DNA of 64,000 bases, from contig ONHA01000001.1 in NCBI GenBank assembly GCA_900317515.1, positions 1-64,000 on the forward strand, given 5' to 3'. This stretch comes from an uncultured Eubacteriales bacterium (lineage in GTDB: Bacteria > Bacillota > Clostridia > Lachnospirales > Lachnospiraceae). This document shows, in pieces, positions 33,656 through 41,396 of this stretch. Both the position numbers and the translations under genes were made by a program. Positions within the stretch are counted from its first letter, which is position 1; the number at the start of each line of letters is the position of its first letter. A model generated the notes under the pieces. The model was not told the origin of the DNA and did no database searches. It saw nothing but the letters and a program-made list of their open reading frames with translations.

Positions 33656-34935
33656 GGCTGCATCTGTCCTTCGCAGCTGCGTTTCTGATAATGATTCTGA
33701 CGGCGGGGTGCGGAGGACGCACCCCGTCTTCCGTTCTGACCTTTTTTGAGGAATCCGGGAGTTCCTCTCAGACGGAGTATTCGGCGGTTTCGGCGCCGGA
33801 TGAAACGTCCCCGGTCGAGTCAGCACCGACCGGATATGAAGAGGAGGCCTTCTACGACGCTCAGGAAGCCCATACAGGCCCTGAAGCTTCGGAGGTGAAT
33901 ATTTTATCATCGGGCGGCGAAGGCTTCCGATTCGGCCTTCTGACGGAAGAGGAGCAGGGCATCTACAAGGAGCTTGTCCGGTTTATAGCAGAGCGGGAAT
34001 CTGTCTTCAGTGTCTATGCGCCGGACAGCACCGCGATCCGCAATGCTCTCAGGGCGGTCGTTGACGATCACCCGGAATTCTTCTGGCTCTCCGGATCCGC
34101 CTCGATCTACGGCTACAAAGGCCCCGGCATGAAGGAGATCACACTTGATTTTTCCATTGAGCCCGAAGCAATCGAGGGCATGCAGCAGTCGATTGACAGG
34201 GCAGCGGAAGAGTATCTTGCCTCCCTGCCGGACAATGCCTCCGAGTACGATAAGGTCAGAGCAGCCTACGAGTACATTATCAGAACAACCGACTATGAAC
34301 TGAACGCGTATCAGGGGCAGAATATCACAAGCGTTCTTGCGTTTCACAAAAGCGTCTGTGCCGGTTATGCGAAGGCGTTTAAGTATCTGCTGGACAAGTC
34401 CGGCGTCTGGTGTGCCTATATGACGGGCAAGGTGACCCGGGACGATATCGAGGAATCCCATGCCTGGAATATGGTCCGCATAGACGGAACCGATGTCTAT
34501 GTCGATATAACCTGGGGCGATCCAACGTATGATGAGACTGTCGACCGATCACTCATGCCGGAAGTCACCTACGATTATTTCTGTATCACGACCTCCGATA
34601 TGGTCCGGACGCTTCACGTGCCCGACGACTATTACGAGCTTCCCGACTGTTCCTCCAGGGCCTATGATTATTATGTGCTGAACGGCTGGTATTATGAGAC
34701 GTTTGATGAGGAGCTGATAAGGAGCCGCATGATGGAGGCGATCGATCAGAACGAAAATGAAGTGCATTTCAAATTCGGGAGCTTTGAAGCTTACTCGGCT
34801 GCGTCGGCCGCGATCTTCGACGGTGATATCCTTTACAACGCGCTTCAGCAGCGCATGATCTGGGACGGTGTGCAGTCGATCACCTACAGCCCCGTAAGGT
34901 CGGACGGCCTCTGCACGATCGATATATACTGGTAA
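33652..34935 (+). CDS. Lipoprotein with transglutaminase-like domain
   Basis: This 427-aa exported protein has a type II signal peptide ending in the lipobox LTAGC (Cys19) and a Ser/Glu-rich linker (about 25-85). A transglutaminase-like domain follows: catalytic Cys in SVCAGYAKAFKYLL, His in ESHAWNMVRIDG and Asp in VYVDITWGDP. A tail of about 120 residues completes it. The triad is intact, so it may be a cell-surface protease or cross-linking enzyme. It overlaps rsfS by 4 bp, so it is transcribed with housekeeping genes. The substrate is unknown. Confidence 0.88.
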   Translation: MRLHLSFAAAFLIMILTAGCGGRTPSSVLTFFEESGSSSQTEYSAVSAPDETSPVESAPTGYEEEAFYDAQEAHTGPEASEVNILSSGGEGFRFGLLTEEEQGIYKELVRFIAERESVFSVYAPDSTAIRNALRAVVDDHPEFFWLSGSASIYGYKGPGMKEITLDFSIEPEAIEGMQQSIDRAAEEYLASLPDNASEYDKVRAAYEYIIRTTDYELNAYQGQNITSVLAFHKSVCAGYAKAFKYLLDKSGVWCAYMTGKVTRDDIEESHAWNMVRIDGTDVYVDITWGDPTYDETVDRSLMPEVTYDYFCITTSDMVRTLHVPDDYYELPDCSSRAYDYYVLNGWYYETFDEELIRSRMMEAIDQNENEVHFKFGSFEAYSAASAAIFDGDILYNALQQRMIWDGVQSITYSPVRSDGLCTIDIYW

Positions 34936-34938
34936 ATG

Positions 34939-34979
34939 AAAAACGGACAGGTCCGCAGCAGACGAACCTGTCCGTTTTT
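34939..34979. terminator. Bidirectional terminator between lipoprotein gene and lexA
   Basis: A 14-bp perfect stem, AAAAACGGACAGGT / ACCTGTCCGTTTTT, has a 13-nt loop. A- and T-ends allow termination of both convergent transcripts. Confidence 0.92.
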
Positions 34980-34989
34980 ATTGTCTCTT

Positions 34990-35610
34990 TTATCTGAAGA
35001 ATCTGATCACGCCGATCACCTTGCCGAGGATCTTCAGGTCACCGTAAACCAGGATCGGATCCATGGAGTCGTTCTCAGGCTGCAGGCGGATGTGATCCTT
35101 CTCCCGGTAAAATGTTTTCACCGTAGCGGAATCGTCGACCAGCGCAACGACCATATCACCGTTCTTTGCATCCTGCTGCTGGGCAACCAGAACATCATCA
35201 CCGTCAAATATTCCGGCATTGATCATGCTTTCGCCTTTCACCCGGAGCAGGAAAGTCTGCTTGTTCGGCAGATACTCCTGCGGGATAGGGAAGTAGCTGT
35301 CGATGTTCTCGACCGCAAGGAGAGGCTGGCCGGCCGCAACCGTCCCGACGAGCGGAACATTGACAAGCTCGCGCCTCGTCAGATTGAAATTGTCATCCAC
35401 GATCTCGATAGCTCTGGGTTTGGTCGGATCCCGGCGGATATAGCCGTTCTTTTCCAGTGTCTCAAGATGTGCATGGACAGAGGATGTCGACTTCAGGGCG
35501 ACAGCTTCACAGATATCTCTGACCGAGGGCGGATAGCCTTTCTGAAGGACTTCACTTTTGATAAACTCGAGTATCTCGGACTGCTTTTTGCTGATTTTTC
35601 CGTAACCCAT
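34990..35610 (-). CDS. lexA: SOS repressor LexA
   Basis: This 206-aa repressor has an N-terminal winged helix ([22 protein letters not shown]), the self-cleavage bond A93-G94 ([10 protein letters not shown]), and the Ser/Lys dyad S128 ([13 protein letters not shown]) and K165 (DSATVKTF). RecA-stimulated autocleavage lifts repression of SOS genes. The start at 35610 follows AAAGGAGGTAGTTCA; the 12-residue extension to 35646 reaches into the promoter. It is divergent from the LysM gene with shared LexA boxes. Confidence 0.97.
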   Translation of the reverse strand: MGYGKISKKQSEILEFIKSEVLQKGYPPSVRDICEAVALKSTSSVHAHLETLEKNGYIRRDPTKPRAIEIVDDNFNLTRRELVNVPLVGTVAAGQPLLAVENIDSYFPIPQEYLPNKQTFLLRVKGESMINAGIFDGDDVLVAQQQDAKNGDMVVALVDDSATVKTFYREKDHIRLQPENDSMDPILVYGDLKILGKVIGVIRFFR

Positions 35611-35636
35611 TGAACTACCTCCTTTATATGCCCTAA

Positions 35637-35665
35637 AGTATAGCATAGAAAGCGGGAAAAATCAA
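35637..35665 (-). promoter_or_regulatory. lexA promoter
   Basis: On the minus strand: TTGATT (35660-35665), 17 bp, TATACT (35637-35642). A near-consensus LexA box lies 12 bp upstream of the -35. Confidence 0.75.
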
Positions 35666-35676
35666 ACAGATATTCG

Positions 35677-35688
35677 GAAAATTTGTTC
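35677..35688. promoter_or_regulatory. LexA box 1 (one mismatch)
   Basis: GAAAATTTGTTC differs by one base from the Gram-positive LexA box GAAC-N4-GTTC and lies upstream of the lexA -35. Confidence 0.55.
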
Positions 35689-35698
35689 GAAAAATGTG

Positions 35699-35727
35699 TT
35701 GACAAACATTCGTTCGTGTCATATAAT
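35699..35727 (+). promoter_or_regulatory. Perfect-consensus promoter of the YneA-like gene
   Basis: TTGACA (35699-35704), 17 bp, TATAAT (35722-35727): both hexamers match consensus exactly. A LexA box occupies the spacer and another follows the start region, so it should be silent until DNA damage. Confidence 0.92.
35704..35715. promoter_or_regulatory. LexA box 2 in promoter spacer (one mismatch)
   Basis: AAACATTCGTTC, reverse complement GAACGAATGTTT, sits between the -35 and -10 of the YneA-like promoter. Confidence 0.7.
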
Positions 35728-35738
35728 GAGTTCATCAA

Positions 35739-35750
35739 GAACGAATGTTC
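35739..35750. promoter_or_regulatory. LexA box 3 (perfect GAAC-N4-GTTC)
   Basis: GAACGAATGTTC lies just downstream of the -10 of the YneA-like promoter. A degenerate fourth copy, AAACAAATGTTT, is at 35753-35764. Confidence 0.88.
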
Positions 35751-35779
35751 GCAAACAAATGTTTTGAAAGGCAGCCGCA

Positions 35780-36121
35780 ATGAGTAAAAAGGCAAGGATC
35801 AGAAGAAAAAAGATGCATATGCTGAAAGTGAGAGTGTTCGCCGGCATGATTTCATTTGCCCTCACGCTTGCAGTACTCCTGGCCGGGATCAAGATCATGG
35901 CAGCCGTTACCAGGGCAGATGATATTAAACCGCGGATCAAGTGCTATCACAGTGTTGAGATCGAAGCCGGTGAGACGCTCTGGGATATCGCCGAACGCGA
36001 AATGGGCCCCGGATGGTCGGATGTGCGCGCGTACATCAAGGAAGTTGAGGAGCTCAACGGGATCAGCGGAAGCGTCATCAAAGCGGGAGAGTATATCTGC
36101 CTTCCCTACTACAAATCATAA
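35780..36121 (+). CDS. LysM protein, YneA-like SOS division inhibitor
   Basis: This 113-aa protein has a basic start (SKKARIRRKKMHMLKVR), one TM segment (about 18-42) and a C-terminal LysM domain (about 54-110: VEIEAGETLWDIAEREMG, then IKAGEYICLPYY). The layout and the divergent position to lexA match YneA, which delays division during the SOS response in Bacillus. The promoter is controlled by LexA boxes. The sequence outside LysM is not diagnostic, so the name rests on context. It has its own terminator. Confidence 0.85.
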   Translation: MSKKARIRRKKMHMLKVRVFAGMISFALTLAVLLAGIKIMAAVTRADDIKPRIKCYHSVEIEAGETLWDIAEREMGPGWSDVRAYIKEVEELNGISGSVIKAGEYICLPYYKS

Positions 36122-36139
36122 CAAAGCCCCATCATCAGG

Positions 36140-36180
36140 AAAGTCCGGTACCTCCACCTTAACCGGGCTTTTCTTTTTTT
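36140..36180 (+). terminator. Terminator after YneA-like gene
   Basis: A stem AAAGTCCGGT / ACCGGGCTTT with a 12-nt loop is followed by TCTTTTTTT. Confidence 0.82.
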
Positions 36181-36255
36181 ATGGAAAATGCAAAGCTTTT
36201 GTGTTATAAACTGTATGATGCATCAATGATCGTTTATCAAAAGAAAGGAGTTTCC

Positions 36256-36732
36256 ATGTTCAGGGATATTGTAAGAATAAAGCAGAAAATCAGTGACGAG
36301 GCATGCATTGAAATCTTGAAAAATGAAAAACGGGGAATCCTGTCTGTTCTGGGTGACGACGGATATCCCTATGGGATGCCGCTCAATCATTTTTATAATG
36401 AGGAGGACGGTCATCTCTATTTTCACAGCGGCATGAAAGGTCATAAGATCGATGCGATGAAAAACTGTGACAAAGCTTCCTACTGTGTCATGGACAGCGG
36501 TTATGTGCGCGACGGCGAATGGGCACTCAACATCTCGAGCGTTATCGTGTTCGGCCGGATCCGCTTTGTCGATGATCATGAGAAGGTTCTGGAGCTCTGC
36601 CGAAAACTCAGCTACAAGTTTACGGATGACACGGGCTATATTGAGAAGGAAATAAAGAATTCGGGGCCGCGGACGCTTATGTTTGAGCTGGTTCCGGAGT
36701 GGATGACGGGGAAGCTGGTGAATGAGTCCTGA
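36256..36732 (+). CDS. Pyridoxamine 5'-phosphate oxidase family flavoprotein
   Basis: This 158-aa split-barrel protein resembles the NimA/PPOx-like FMN proteins: EILKNEKRGILSVLGDDGYP, MPLNHFYNEEDGHLYFHSG, KGHKIDAMKNCDKASYCVMD. It probably binds FMN or F420-like flavin and reduces small molecules; members include nitroimidazole resistance proteins. The start at 36256 follows AAAGGAG; the longer frame from 36181 overlaps the preceding terminator. It is monocistronic. Confidence 0.87.
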   Translation: MFRDIVRIKQKISDEACIEILKNEKRGILSVLGDDGYPYGMPLNHFYNEEDGHLYFHSGMKGHKIDAMKNCDKASYCVMDSGYVRDGEWALNISSVIVFGRIRFVDDHEKVLELCRKLSYKFTDDTGYIEKEIKNSGPRTLMFELVPEWMTGKLVNES

Positions 36733-36758
36733 GTTTTGAATGGGGTTGGCGTTTGGGA

Positions 36759-36787
36759 TTGACGGGGAGTGAGAAAGGGTGTATGAT
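36759..36787 (+). promoter_or_regulatory. Promoter reading through repeats into the recombinase
   Basis: TTGACG (36759-36764), 17 bp, TATGAT (36782-36787). Transcription would begin near 36794 and pass about 240 nt of repeats before the recombinase start. Confidence 0.65.
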
Positions 36788-36814
36788 GGGTTTGGTCCAT
36801 CTATCCCACAAACG

Positions 36815-36836
36815 CGAGTTTAACGAAGAGATGCGG
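36815..36836 (-). repeat. Inverted copy of the repeat core
   Basis: CGAGTTTAACGAAGAGATGCGG is the reverse complement of the core in the two direct repeats, with one base missing versus copy 1 (36868-36890) and one further mismatch versus copy 2 (36955-36977). It can pair with either, giving two mutually exclusive stems. Confidence 0.88.
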
Positions 36837-36854
36837 GCATTTGAAGAAGGTAAA

Positions 36855-36919
36855 TCATTGTTGAAGGCCGCATCTCATTCGTTAAACTCGACGTAATGCA
36901 TTTACTGCGGTATATCGAA
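36855..36919 (+). repeat. 65-bp direct repeat, copy 1
   Basis: Identical at 60 of 65 positions to copy 2 (36942-37006), with a repeat period of 87 bp. It contains TCATTCGTTAAACTCGACG and ends in GTATATCGAA. Confidence 0.92.
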
Positions 36920-36941
36920 GCTGATGAATATATTAAATAAC

Positions 36942-37006
36942 TCATTGTTGAAAGCCACATCTCATTCGTTAAACTCGACGTAATGCATCTATTGCCGTAT
37001 ATCGAA
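36942..37006 (+). repeat. 65-bp direct repeat, copy 2
   Basis: The second copy ends 26 bp before the recombinase start. The gene-free stretch 36733-37032 holds only the promoter and these three repeat elements; nothing else was found in it. Confidence 0.92.
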
Positions 37007-37032
37007 CCTTATCAATAAAAGGAATCAGTACC

Positions 37033-38103
37033 ATGCGTGACCGCAAAACCTACCGCGAAGAAACCGACCAGAACAACATCCTGAGGCTCCGGGACGTCCT
37101 CGCCGAACTCCCGCCGTTCGTCAAAGACTACTTCAGGTCCATCGACACCCGAAGCACCACAAAAACCCGGATCTCGTACGCCTACGACCTCCGGGTCTTC
37201 TTCGAGTTCCTTCAGTCCCAGAACCCTGTATACAAAAATTACACTCTGAAAGATTTCAGGCTCGATGACCTCGACCGCGTCACCGCCCACGATCTCGAGG
37301 AATACATGGAATACCTGAAGCTCTACGACACACCGGACAAGACCCGCACCGGGGCCGGCCGCAACATGAACAGCCTCCCGGGCATCAAACGCAAGCTATC
37401 GGCCCTGAGGAGCTTCTATGCCTACCTGTTTAAACAGCAAATGATTAAGACGAATCCGACCGTCATGATCGATATGCCCAAAATCCATGAAAAAACAATT
37501 GTTCGACTGGATGCAGATGAGGTCGCGATCCTGCTTGACTACGTGGAAAACTGCGGCAGCCAGCTCACCGGCAAGGCCCTCGACTACTACAAAAAAACCC
37601 GCGAGCGGGACATCGCGATCATGACGCTGCTGCTAGGTACCGGGATCCGTGTCTCCGAGTGTGTCGGGCTCGACATGGAGGACCTGGACTTCCGAAACAA
37701 CCGGATCCGGATCGTCCGCAAGGGCGGTAACGAGGCAATGGTCTACTTCGGCGAGGAGGTTGAAAGCGCGCTCAAAAACTATCTGGAGATCCGGAAGGGA
37801 ATCACCCCGGTCGCCGGACACGAGCACGCCCTCTTCTATTCCACCCAGAAGCGCCGGCTGACCGTCAAGGCCGTCGAGAACCTGGTCGAGAAATATGCCT
37901 CCGCTGTGACCATCAAGCACATTACGCCGCATAAGCTGAGAAGCACCTACGGCACCGCGCTCTACCGTGAGACCGGTGACATCTACCTGGTTGCCGATGT
38001 CCTGGGCCACAAGGATGTCAACACGACCCGCCGCCACTATGCGGCCATGGACGATGAACGCCGCAGGAGCGCCGCCGGGGCCGTCAAACTTAGAGAAAAT
38101 TAA
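37033..38103 (+). CDS. Tyrosine recombinase / integrase (XerC/D-like)
   Basis: This 356-aa protein has an N-terminal SAM-like core-binding domain (about 25-140) and a catalytic domain. All six family residues are present: R206 (GTGIRVSECVGLD), K230 (VRKGGNE), H300 and R303 (TPHKLRSTYG), H326 (DVLGHKDVN) and Y336 (RRHYAAMD). It should cut and join DNA through a 3'-phosphotyrosine. No excisionase, relaxase, phage or cargo genes are nearby, so it is a solitary recombinase, perhaps a chromosomal Xer-type enzyme. The 5' region carries paired repeats that may be its binding sites. Confidence 0.93.
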   Translation: MRDRKTYREETDQNNILRLRDVLAELPPFVKDYFRSIDTRSTTKTRISYAYDLRVFFEFLQSQNPVYKNYTLKDFRLDDLDRVTAHDLEEYMEYLKLYDTPDKTRTGAGRNMNSLPGIKRKLSALRSFYAYLFKQQMIKTNPTVMIDMPKIHEKTIVRLDADEVAILLDYVENCGSQLTGKALDYYKKTRERDIAIMTLLLGTGIRVSECVGLDMEDLDFRNNRIRIVRKGGNEAMVYFGEEVESALKNYLEIRKGITPVAGHEHALFYSTQKRRLTVKAVENLVEKYASAVTIKHITPHKLRSTYGTALYRETGDIYLVADVLGHKDVNTTRRHYAAMDDERRRSAAGAVKLREN

Positions 38104-38104
38104 A

Positions 38105-38128
38105 ACCGGGGCGAATGCCCCGGTCATT
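38105..38128. terminator. Terminator between recombinase and cytidylate-kinase-like gene
   Basis: An 8-bp GC stem, ACCGGGGC-GAAT-GCCCCGGT, is followed by CATTTTA. It lies between converging genes and has A/T flanks on both sides. Confidence 0.8.
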
Positions 38129-38764
38129 TTATACGGATGTCTTCGGTTTTCTCTTCTCCAACGCCTTTAAAATAATCTCCACCGCACCGTCATACCCGAA
38201 CGTTGTCGTGTTGATGCAGAGGTCATAGGTGTTGGAATTGCCCCATTTCTTGTTGGAGAAATAGTTGTAGTAGTTGGCCCGCATATGGTCTTTTTTCATG
38301 ATCATCTCGCGGGTCTTGGTCTCTGACATTCCGGACTCCTCCATCATGTGATGGATCTTGTCGTCCTCCTCCGCATACAGGAAAACTGTCAGAAGATCAG
38401 GATCGCCCTCCAGCGCATAGTCCGCGCACCGGCCGACGATCACGCAGGACTCCTCCGCCGCAATCTTCTTGATCGTGTTGAACTCCGCGAGAAAGATCTG
38501 ATGATCCAGAGGCAGCGTCCCGTAGCCGGCCGGAATACCGAGGCCGTGGCTGTCCATGATCAGGGAGTACAGGAAACTGTGCGTCGGCTTCTCGTCGTGG
38601 CGCTCCAGAATCTCCGGGGCAAAGCCGCTCTCTTTCGCAGCCCGGTCCAGAAGCTCCTTGTCATAGTAGGAAATACCCAGCTTTTCCGCAAGTGCCTTCC
38701 CTATGGAGCGTCCGCCCGCTCCCGTCTGACGTCCGATCGCAATCAAAATCTTTCTTTCTTTCAT
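38129..38764 (-). CDS. Cytidylate kinase-like family protein
   Basis: This 211-aa P-loop kinase-like protein has a Walker A variant in IAIGRQTGAGGRSIGKALAE, then SYYDKELLDRAAKESG, VIVGRCADYALEG (a conserved GR(C)AD block) and MIMKKDHMRANYYNYF. It belongs to the cytidylate kinase-2 (PF13189-type) family, whose substrate is not established; true Cmk is a different family. The start at 38764 follows GGGAGGAATGAC. The promoter is within the 3' end of rluD. Confidence 0.85.
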   Translation of the reverse strand: MKERKILIAIGRQTGAGGRSIGKALAEKLGISYYDKELLDRAAKESGFAPEILERHDEKPTHSFLYSLIMDSHGLGIPAGYGTLPLDHQIFLAEFNTIKKIAAEESCVIVGRCADYALEGDPDLLTVFLYAEEDDKIHHMMEESGMSETKTREMIMKKDHMRANYYNYFSNKKWGNSNTYDLCINTTTFGYDGAVEIILKALEKRKPKTSV

Positions 38765-38799
38765 GTCATTCCTCCCAGAGCCGAATTGCTTTTGTACAT

Positions 38800-38828
38800 A
38801 TTCTACTACAAACAAAGAGGAATGACAA
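38800..38828 (-). promoter_or_regulatory. Promoter of the cytidylate-kinase-like gene
   Basis: On the minus strand: TTGTCA (38823-38828), 17 bp, TAGAAT (38800-38805). It lies inside the last codons of rluD. Confidence 0.75.
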
Positions 38829-39771
38829 GATAATTTGTGAAAACAGCCTGTTTTCTAAATTTCTTTAACAGTTTTTGGAAATAATCCGGCAGCGGAGCCG
38901 AAAACTCCATATATTCCCCGGATGAGGGATGGACAAAGCCGATGATCATCGCGTGCAGTGTCTGTCCCTCGAGTGCAAACGGACACTTCTTCGGCCCGTA
39001 GAGGTCGTCGCCGAGCAGCGGATGTCCCTTTGAGGCCATGTGAACCCGGATCTGGTGGGTCCGCCCGGTCTCCAGCCGAAACTCGCAGTATGTGTATCCG
39101 TCAAATCGTTCCAGAACCTTTCCATGAGTGACGGCCGGCTTTCCGCCGCCTGTCACGACCGCCATCCGTTTTCGCTCCTTCGGATCCCGGCCGATATTCC
39201 CCTCTATGGTAAAATCATCCTCATTTATAATACCGTGAACGATACCCCGGTACACCCGGTTCGAGGAATGGACCCGCAGCTGCTCGGCGATCGACCTGTG
39301 AGCCGTATCCGTCTTGCAGACGATGAGGGCCCCGGTCGTATTCTTGTCGATCCGGTGAACGATACCGGGCCGCATGACCCCGTTGATCCCCGACAGATCG
39401 CCCCTGCAGTGGGCCAGGACCGCGTTTACGAGGGTTCCGGTCATATTCCCGGGTGCGGGGTGAACGACCATTCCCTTGGGCTTGTTGACGATGAGGACGT
39501 CCGCATCCTCATAGATGATATCAAGAGGGATGTCCTCCGGCTCCACGGAGAGCTCCTCCGGAGCGGGGATCCTGACGACAAGTTCCTCTCCGGTTTTCAT
39601 TTTCCGGCTGCTCTTGACGGGCTTGCCGGCAACCGAAGCGCGTCCCCCGGAGATTAGCTTCTGCAGATAGGACCTTGAATACTCAGGAAGCTCGTCGGCC
39701 AGAAAACGGTCGCAGCGCTCCTCCTCCATCTCCTCCGGGACGATCAGTGTGCGGAGAACTTCATTTTCCAT
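38806..39771 (-). CDS. RluD-type 23S rRNA pseudouridine synthase
   Basis: This 321-aa protein has an S4 domain (about 18-75: CDRFLADELPEYSRSYLQKL) and an RluA/RluD core with catalytic Asp in PGIVHRIDKNTTGALIVCK and LETGRTHQIRVHMASKGHP. It probably modifies helix 69 uridines or a similar site; the family member YlyB in Bacillus also follows lspA, as here. It overlaps lspA by 11 bp. The C-terminal end (QAVFTNYLVIPLCL) extends beyond the family core. Confidence 0.94.
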   Translation of the reverse strand: MENEVLRTLIVPEEMEEERCDRFLADELPEYSRSYLQKLISGGRASVAGKPVKSSRKMKTGEELVVRIPAPEELSVEPEDIPLDIIYEDADVLIVNKPKGMVVHPAPGNMTGTLVNAVLAHCRGDLSGINGVMRPGIVHRIDKNTTGALIVCKTDTAHRSIAEQLRVHSSNRVYRGIVHGIINEDDFTIEGNIGRDPKERKRMAVVTGGGKPAVTHGKVLERFDGYTYCEFRLETGRTHQIRVHMASKGHPLLGDDLYGPKKCPFALEGQTLHAMIIGFVHPSSGEYMEFSAPLPDYFQKLLKKFRKQAVFTNYLVIPLCL

Positions 39772-40282
39772 CGCGCTTCCCGCCTTTTATGAAGTCAAAA
39801 TCATCATCCTTGTAATGGAACCCGATGATGATAAAGAATATGGCTGCCGATACGGTCACATAGATGTCCGCGACATTGAAGATCGGAAAGTTGATCAGGG
39901 AAAAATACAGAAAATCCCTGACATACCCGAACATGAGCCGGTCGATGAAGTTTCCGATCGCGCCGGCGGTGACCACGGGGATCAGCACCCGGATCGGGAG
40001 CATATAGCTGCCGGAAGGTATCCTCACGAATATGTAGCACATGAGAATGAGAAACGCGACCGTGAGCACAATGAAAAATACCCTTGCGTTCTGCAGGATA
40101 CCGAATGCGGCTCCGTGATTTTCAAGGTAACGGAGCTCAAAGACCCCGTCTATGAGAACAAGCGGACCGTCCGCGAGCGCCCGAACCGCCCAGATCTTGG
40201 TGATCTGGTCCATGGCCGTAAGGACCAGCGTAAGAATAAGTGCTTTTATGCTTCTTGCTGTAAGATCATTGTTGTTTGTCAT
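39761..40282 (-). CDS. lspA: Lipoprotein signal peptidase (signal peptidase II)
   Basis: This 173-aa membrane aspartyl protease has four predicted TM segments. The catalytic pair lies in VTAGAIGNFIDRLMFGYVRD and FPIFNVADIYVTV. It cuts prolipoproteins before the lipidated Cys; two lipobox proteins are encoded in this window. It overlaps rluD, and its start shares a base with the aroB stop. Confidence 0.95.
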   Translation of the reverse strand: MTNNNDLTARSIKALILTLVLTAMDQITKIWAVRALADGPLVLIDGVFELRYLENHGAAFGILQNARVFFIVLTVAFLILMCYIFVRIPSGSYMLPIRVLIPVVTAGAIGNFIDRLMFGYVRDFLYFSLINFPIFNVADIYVTVSAAIFFIIIGFHYKDDDFDFIKGGKRDGK

Positions 40283-41337
40283 CAGGCTCTCACTCCGTTT
40301 ACACTCTTTATCCCTTCGAGAAGCTCCTCATCGGTTACATCATCTGCGATAAACGCATGGCCGATCCGGTCAAAGAGAATAAAACGGATGCGGCCGGCCG
40401 CCATCTTCTTATCGGACTTTGTGATTGTAAGGATCGTCTCCTCGTCAATTTCGTCGGCTTGAGTCGGAAGGCCGAACACTCTGTTCGCCTCCCTGACCCG
40501 CATGAACTCTTCCTCCGGGAGAATCCCCCGCGCCGCGCTGATTGCGGCAGCCGCGACCGTCCCGACGGCTACGCATAAGCCGTGGGCCATCGTGAAATCC
40601 TTGTATTTTTCAATCGCGTGCCCGATCGTGTGGCCGAGATTTAAGAGAGCTCTCTCCCCCTGTTCGGTCGGGTCGCGAAGAACGATGGCCTCCTTGATCA
40701 TAGCGGTGCGCTCCACCATCGAAAGGATCGTCTCCGGATCCTTCGCCTTGATCGCCTCACTGTTTTGAAGCAGCCAGTCCATGAAATCAGCGTCGCCCAG
40801 GATCGCGGACTTTAAGACCTCCCCCATGCCGGAGGCAAACTGCTCTTCCGGCAGAGTTTCGAGGGTCCTTGTGTTCATATAGACGAAGACGGGCATGTGG
40901 AAGGCGCCCACCATATTTTTGTAGCCCATATAGTCGACGCCGGTCTTGCCGCCGATGCTGGAATCCACCTGGGCAAGCAGGGTCGTCGGGCACTGGATCA
41001 CCTTGATGCCCCGAAGATACGTGGCTGCCACAAAGCCGGCCATGTCCCCGACAACGCCGCCTCCGAGCGCAAAGATCACGTCCTTACGGTCAAAATGATT
41101 CTGAAGAAGCGCTGTGTAGAGCTCCTCGATGGAGGCGAGATTTTTATGCTCCTCGCCGGCCGTAAACGCAAACTGAAAGACCTCCTCAAAGACCCCGGAG
41201 AGCGCTCCGGCAGCACTTTCCCCGTAGAGCGGCAGTGTGTTTGTATCGCCGACAATCATGACGCGTTTTGCGCGAATATTGTTCTCGGCACACGCAGCGG
41301 CGAGTCCAGTGAAATCATTTTTAAAATACAGCTTCAT
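40282..41337 (-). CDS. aroB: 3-dehydroquinate synthase
   Basis: This 351-aa enzyme converts DAHP to 3-dehydroquinate in the shikimate pathway. It has VIFALGGGVVGDMAGFVAATY, PTTLLAQVDSSIGGKTGVD and the zinc-ligand LNLGHTIGHAIEKY. The start at 41337 (MKLYFKNDF) lies 5 nt behind GGAGG, preferred to 41349. It is preceded by the sepF terminator and has no obvious promoter of its own. Confidence 0.96.
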   Translation of the reverse strand: MKLYFKNDFTGLAAACAENNIRAKRVMIVGDTNTLPLYGESAAGALSGVFEEVFQFAFTAGEEHKNLASIEELYTALLQNHFDRKDVIFALGGGVVGDMAGFVAATYLRGIKVIQCPTTLLAQVDSSIGGKTGVDYMGYKNMVGAFHMPVFVYMNTRTLETLPEEQFASGMGEVLKSAILGDADFMDWLLQNSEAIKAKDPETILSMVERTAMIKEAIVLRDPTEQGERALLNLGHTIGHAIEKYKDFTMAHGLCVAVGTVAAAAISAARGILPEEEFMRVREANRVFGLPTQADEIDEETILTITKSDKKMAAGRIRFILFDRIGHAFIADDVTDEELLEGIKSVNGVRA

Positions 41338-41353
41338 ATATTCCTCCATAAAG

Positions 41354-41384
41354 AAACGAGCATCAGGAATCTCTCCTGATGCTC
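41354..41384 (-). terminator. Terminator after sepF
   Basis: On the minus strand a perfect 11-bp stem, GAGCATCAGGA / TCCTGATGCTC, has a 5-nt loop and is followed by GTTTCTTT. It ends about 17 bp before the aroB start. Confidence 0.85.
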
Positions 41385-41396
41385 CGCTTCATTTTA

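Noticed and set aside
34936..35613. 225-aa plus-strand open frame
   Set aside because: Antisense to lexA and starts inside the terminator.
36855..37006. Possible CRISPR array
   Set aside because: Only two units of 65 bp with a 22-bp gap and an inverted third core; no cas genes and unit size unsuitable.
36855..37006. Possible canonical dif site
   Set aside because: Neither direct repeat matches the known XerCD dif arm pattern; recorded as an unexplained repeat instead.
38129..38764. Housekeeping cytidylate kinase Cmk
   Set aside because: It belongs to the cytidylate-kinase-like family with a variant P-loop; the activity is not established.
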